This document shows positions 59,722-64,000 of a DNA stretch of 64,000 nucleotides, piece after piece. Positions within the stretch are counted from its first letter, which is position 1; every line of letters begins with the position of its first letter. The translations under genes and the position numbers were made by a program. The notes beneath the pieces are model-generated. The model did no database searches. It was not told the DNA's origin and worked only from the letters and a program-made list of their open reading frames with translations. The stretch covers positions 1,798,001 to 1,862,000 of the forward strand of contig JABYQQ010000003.1 in NCBI GenBank assembly GCA_022605405.1, written 5' to 3'. This stretch comes from Earliella scabrosa (lineage: Eukaryota > Basidiomycota > Agaricomycetes > Polyporales > Polyporaceae).

Positions 59722-62395
59722 GGATGGAGAAGAGACCAAGTAGAGCGGGGCGGGGTATTATACAGCAGTAGAGACGGTGGTGGTATGGAGGAAAGAGAGA
59801 GGACGAAGGGCGGCGACATTCTGGGGCGGAGAGGGAGCGAGTAGGGCGCGGGGAGAAGAGGGAGCGCGGTGACAAGAGCGGACGATGGAGAGCCTCGCTC
59901 GACGTCGCGATCCTTGACACCTGCCTGATTGGGTCATATCAACCGCTGCAGAGGGTCCGTGGGAGGCAGGGACTCGACCTTGTCTCCGCTAATCGCCCTC
60001 CCTCTTCGGACGCTGCTTCTGTGATGCGCCGTGCCCTGCCACGATCCCCTTCAGAAATAAATATTAAATGGCCTTCGCTGGCGATCTGCCCTCGGCCACC
60101 GCGCGCCCTCTGCAGAGCGTGCTCCTTGCGCGGCGGCCACAGTCTTCGCGCTCTTCAACACCACACGCGCGCGTCCAAGCCTGTCCGATCTCGTCGCTTA
60201 GTGTGTGCGCATCCCCGCCGTTGTTCGCTTCCGAGTCCGTCGACAGACATGGCCGCCGGCCTGGGAACGCCCATGACGCTCTGTCCAAAGCTGGCGATGC
60301 ACACCGCGACGTCATACATCGTCAATGCAGATACACGTCGTCCCGCGCTGCGAGACGTCGACCACCTGTATCGACCTGCTACCGTTCGATACTTGAGTGA
60401 GCCGGCGCATGCGATGAGCGGTCGGCGAACACGCACCGGTACAACACTCCGCCGTGAAACTCAATGTACGATCTGCGATTCCAGGCTCGCTGTCCGATAA
60501 ATACCTCGTCGAGCTTACCCAAGGACGTTCTCTGCCAGCGATCGCCCTTCTTCGGATGGTAACCATGTGCATACTCACCTCCCCTGTCACTACGCCCATT
60601 TCAGACTATGTCCAAGCCGACCTTGTCGGCTGGGAAAGCTCTTCTAATGAATGGCACTGGCAAGCCGCATACGAACCACCCCAGGACGCACGTTGACATT
60701 GACATATGATAGGCTAGACCGCCGAAATATGGAGTATGATTCCCACTGCCCCCGCTGCGCATTGTATGTCAGAAGGTATTCTGGGCAAACCTGTATTTGA
60801 GGACGAAGACGAAGGTACTTACATGAGAGGATCATCGATAGCAACGTTCAAAAGTACTCGTTCAATGTTACGTTCAACTTGAACTTGTTGTCACCGCGAC
60901 GACCTGAACAGGCGCTTCAGCTAACACCGCCACAGGATATGCCAAAGACGCCCACGGCAGGAACGGCCCGAGCTAGTATTCATGATCACTGGCATGTTGA
61001 ACAGCTTGGCAAGAAATGTCTGCTCTTCACTTTCACTGGACGCGTAACATGCGACGAGAAACACAACGAAGAATGTTGAGGCCTAGTCGGGGCCCGACAT
61101 GCCCGATACCCCGCTAGGCACCCACCTCCCACAGTCTATTTCAACAAGCCTGTGCCACCGGGAACTGTCAGAAGCAGTGCGGCATGAGGACGTGATGTTA
61201 GTGGGTATACACAGTTTTGCTGTTGAATTTTAACGTCCCGATTATTTATCGATCTACGCGGTAACTGAGACACTAGTTCCCATCTCTGAACTACGAAATA
61301 AGTACTAGTAGACCACAGTCTACAGAACGGTAACGCATACAACCAAGACGTAGCCCACAGGTCCAAGTGGAGGCGACAAATGGCACGGGGTGTGACATCT
61401 ACTACATGGACATGGTCTCGATGCATGCAAACATTCCGACGCCCTCGGGTCCGATGCTTTCTGCTCTGGCCACTTCCCGTGGCGGCGATCAGCTTGCAGT
61501 CGCAGGCCCACAGCATTCCGTCATTTGCTCGGACGTCACCAACTCGCGGCGAAGCATTACGCAGACAGGCATTCCTACCGCACGAATACGCTCTTTCCGG
61601 ACCTGATAAATAACTTATCTCTCCATCCCGAGATCGCCCCCAACAAATACTCACACTGCTTAGCATGCATGTTAGCCACCCCCCGGGTCGTTGCCGCCGC
61701 CTCCTCCTGCTCCCTACATGATGCTGCGACCACGCTCACCGCCTAGGCCACTTCTGCCCTCCTATGACAGCGTCCTCATACATGCCATCATCTGCCCGCT
61801 CGACGCCATGGACCGCTTCCTTCAACTTGAGAACCATGGCATGTCCTTTCTACAGCCATGCCAGCGCGGTGGCTGCTGATGGGACCCCCTTGAATGGGGA
61901 GCTTGGATGGACCGTACATCGTAGCAAGCGGGTCGCTTCTCTCCGAGTCCGCCCCTGCGATTGTCCAGCCCCACCAATCTGCCAAGGCACAAGGCGTTGT
62001 ATGCGAATTCTCGCAGTATAGAATTGGATATGTCCGACCCGACCCTATGTAATGATCTCGAGCACTTGCTGACTGGTATCCTGTCGTACAGGACTCGACT
62101 TCCAAAGCCGCCATCTGCATAGGGTTCGATCAGAACCTCAGCTATACTAGTAGTGGTACGCCGAACTAAGGCCGGGCCGACTGCACTTCAACATCCACAC
62201 AACGCACGCGCTTGTCAAATAGAGCAACATCGACACAGAACATCAAGCAAGCTCATGGTGCCTGCCAGCCCTAACCCCGCTCGGGTGGTCGAGTCACATC
62301 GGCTCGGAGATGACTCGCCTCAGTTACAATATACCGACGCTCCAGCAGTGGTTGCAAACTCCTCCAACATTCTCGCGCCAGCCCTTTGAGAGATC
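59722..62395. other. Long divergent intergenic region without a supported gene
   Basis: 2.7 kb between outward-facing genes. Short ATG frames occur (60068-60400 plus; 61664 to 61136 minus) without recognisable domains. Part of the plus strand around 60454-60690 reads somewhat protein-like across a possible splice (DYVQADLVGWESS), but no start or family could be set. This may be a decayed gene or chance. The stretch from 60700 to 61300 is AT-richer than its surroundings. Confidence 0.45.
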
Positions 62396-63606
62396 ATGGA
62401 CGGACTCCGTTTCGTGCAGTTTACAGACGCGGCCTCGTTCCTGGAGGCCACGAAGGAGTACGACGACAGCTTCATGGGCTACTCCATCGGCACCCTCCTC
62501 GACGAACTCGACTCGGACGGCCTGAGCGAAACCCCCTCCTCCTCCGAGAAAGGTTCCACACTCACCGGGCCGGTCCCCCTCTTCGCCATATACCGCGGCG
62601 ACGAGCTTCAGTGCGTGAATTCCAGCCACGTACGCGATTGCAAGGGCCAAGCTGACCATCACGCATCATTCCTCTCAGGCTCGCGCTCACCGCTACTAGC
62701 ATCCAGAGCCAGCAAGACTTCTCCTTCTCGTGGCACCTGTCCGTTCCACACCGCGCCGCCGCCGACGCACTAACCCCAGACCATCCAGACCCAGACCCAG
62801 ACCCAGACAGCCAGGACTCCGACGAGTCGCTCGCCGCCGCCACCGCGCTCCTCGCTACCTCCGCGCTCGCGCTTCTCCCCGACCCGCTCGCACTGAAGGA
62901 GGTCAGGGGGCCTGTGCCGGCCGTCGAACGCCTAGTGGACGTGTACGTGGGTCTGCTGCGAGACCGAGGGATCGCTGTGCGCGTGGTGCCTGGCCGTGTC
63001 CCCATATCTCGTGTTGGGTACGCCACCCGCGAGTCGGTGCCGCCCCTTCCGACCCTTACGCCCTCCCGGTGCGGGGTTGCACAGGCGGGAGAAGCTGACA
63101 TGGACGCGCTCGTCGAGCTCGTCATGGCGTTCCGAATGGACGTGTGGGGCGAAGCTGGGAGCGGGGAGGAGGTGCGCGCATTCCTCGCTCGCCCGGTCGC
63201 ACGGGGCCTCGTCTGGGTGTGCCGCGTCGAGCCCGACAGCAAGCCAGTTGGGTACGTCGTGCTCGGGCGCGTCACGCCGCGCACGATTGCGTTCCGCAAC
63301 GTCTTCGTGGCGGAGGAGTACCGTAGGAAAGGGATTGGGGAGACGATGGTATGCGCGGTGACACGGTACTATCTGGGCATGCGGCCGCATGGGGTACAGG
63401 GCGTAGCGGACGACCCGCCACCGACCGGCTGGAAGGAAGAGGTCAACTTGAATGTGGTGGACGCTTGTGCGGAGAGGATGTATAAGAGGGCGGGATTCTT
63501 GTTTCCGGACTGGGGGGGGGACGTGCCGAAGGGCGGTATAGATCCTACCACAGCACGCAGGGCCTGGTATCCTGCAACATGCCGCGTCATCGAACGGATG
63601 TCTTAA
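62396..63606 (+). CDS. GNAT-family N-acetyltransferase
   Basis: A probable acetyl-CoA-dependent acetyltransferase of 380 residues; the acceptor substrate is unknown. Exon 1 (62396-62610) starts MDGLRFVQFTDAASFLEA. A gtgcgt..ctcag intron joins DELQ to LALTATSIQS (exon 2, 62679-63606). The N-terminal half holds FSFSWHLSVPHRAAADAL and an Asp/Pro run (DPDPDPD). The catalytic GNAT fold occupies the C-terminal half: ADMDALVELVMAFRMDVW, KPVGYVVLGRVTPRTIAFRN and the acetyl-CoA-binding motif A FVAEEYRRKGIGETMV, followed by NLNVVDACAERMYKRAGF, the usual strand-helix with a family-typical Y in the YKRAGF turn. It ends CRVIERMS. Similar two-part proteins are common in basidiomycetes and are often annotated simply as acyl-CoA N-acyltransferases. 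Confidence 0.87.
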
Positions 63607-64000
63607 TTAGATGGCTGGCATGAAGTAAAATAAAGAATCCTATTTGTGGCGCCACAGACTCGTCAAGCAACAAGCTCTGTAGTTGAACGTCATCTGGAAT
63701 CCTCCCAGAAGCTTGTAAATTTGCGAACTCACCTGATTAACCAGCTTCAGGCAGGGGTCGTTGGCCACGATGATTCACTTCATATATACCACTGACTAGA
63801 CTACAAGTACTGATACATTTACTTAGCGGGGAGACACCAGGCGGGGGTATCCAAGACCCGACCAGGGCACATTCTTCTTTCGCAGAGAGCAGGTCCATCG
63901 GAGCAACTAGACACAACCAGCGAACGCAAACAGACCGTGCTGTTGGTACAAGGACGAGGGGGAGGGTGTGATGGGTGGCATGTAGTGTGCAGGAGGACAG
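63607..64000. other. 3' flank of the GNAT gene
   Basis: This AT-richer stretch follows the acetyltransferase and holds its poly(A) signal near 63629. No further gene is seen before the window ends. Confidence 0.5.
63629..63634 (+). terminator. Probable poly(A) signal of the GNAT gene
   Basis: An AATAAA hexamer lies 23 bases after the stop codon, the only perfect canonical signal noted directly behind a gene here. Fungal 3' processing often uses weaker signals, so the match is suggestive. Confidence 0.5.

Noticed and set aside
61136..61666. 176-codon ATG frame on the minus strand
   Set aside because: Cys/Arg/Trp-rich with no recognisable domain; probably chance.

Overview
The window is nuclear DNA of a filamentous basidiomycete, most likely an Agaricomycete. 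Protein-coding genes are densely packed and GC-rich. Most are interrupted by short (about 40-150 nt, usually 50-60 nt) GT..AG introns, and the encoded proteins are eukaryotic and fungal: a group X hybrid histidine kinase, a chromodomain H3K9 methyltransferase, a Puf4-type Pumilio protein, Swc5, a TRAPP subunit and a UVRAG/Vps38 subunit. Species cannot be decided from the sequence. I support 18 protein-coding genes. I found no tRNA, rRNA, CRISPR array, intact transposon or virus-like gene. Coordinates given for genes are CDS limits that include introns; exon joins were read by eye from splice consensus and reading frame.

Layout. 0.2-9.9 kb (+): a very large hybrid histidine kinase (pseudokinase, AAA ATPase, GAF, kinase core, two receiver modules). 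10.8-13.1 kb (-): MFS transporter, divergent from 14.0-16.4 kb (+), an acetyl-CoA transporter of the SLC33A1/AT-1 family. 16.8-20.9 kb (+): GYF-domain protein. 21.3-23.5 kb (-): SUV39/Clr4-type methyltransferase. 24.4-28.0 kb (-): Puf4-like RNA-binding protein. 30.1-33.9 kb (-): Vps38/UVRAG, divergent from 34.3-35.9 kb (+), an unrecognised acidic protein. 36.2-38.5 kb (-): CaM-kinase-type kinase. 41.2-42.8 kb (+): HMG-box factor. 43.8-45.2 kb (-): class 1-like dihydroorotate dehydrogenase. 46.6-47.5 kb (-): TRAPPC5/Trs31, divergent from 47.9-51.1 kb (+), a BTB protein. 51.3-52.3 kb (-): Swc5, divergent from 52.5-53.5 kb (+), a cullin N-terminal-domain-only protein. 54.0-54.4 kb (+): small Med9-like protein. 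54.7-56.5 kb (+): signal-peptide/TM protein with a Kre9/Knh1-like start. 56.9-59.7 kb (-): disordered Ser/Pro-rich protein. 62.4-63.6 kb (+): GNAT acetyltransferase.

The genes do not form a biosynthetic cluster or an obvious co-regulated pathway; this looks like an ordinary housekeeping and regulatory neighbourhood. Themes are signalling (histidine kinase, CaMK), chromatin and transcription (H3K9 methyltransferase, Swc5, HMG box, possible Med9), RNA control (PUF, GYF) and membrane traffic (Vps38, TRAPPC5). Several genes sit head to head over 0.2-0.4 kb shared promoters.

The most interesting points are: two in-frame 3' splice sites 15 nt apart that decide whether the methyltransferase keeps its NHSC active-site motif; a 7-nt microexon inside its chromodomain; a histidine kinase carrying both a pseudokinase and a pseudo-receiver; a cullin-like protein lacking the catalytic half; and a class 1-like DHODH with large low-complexity insertions.
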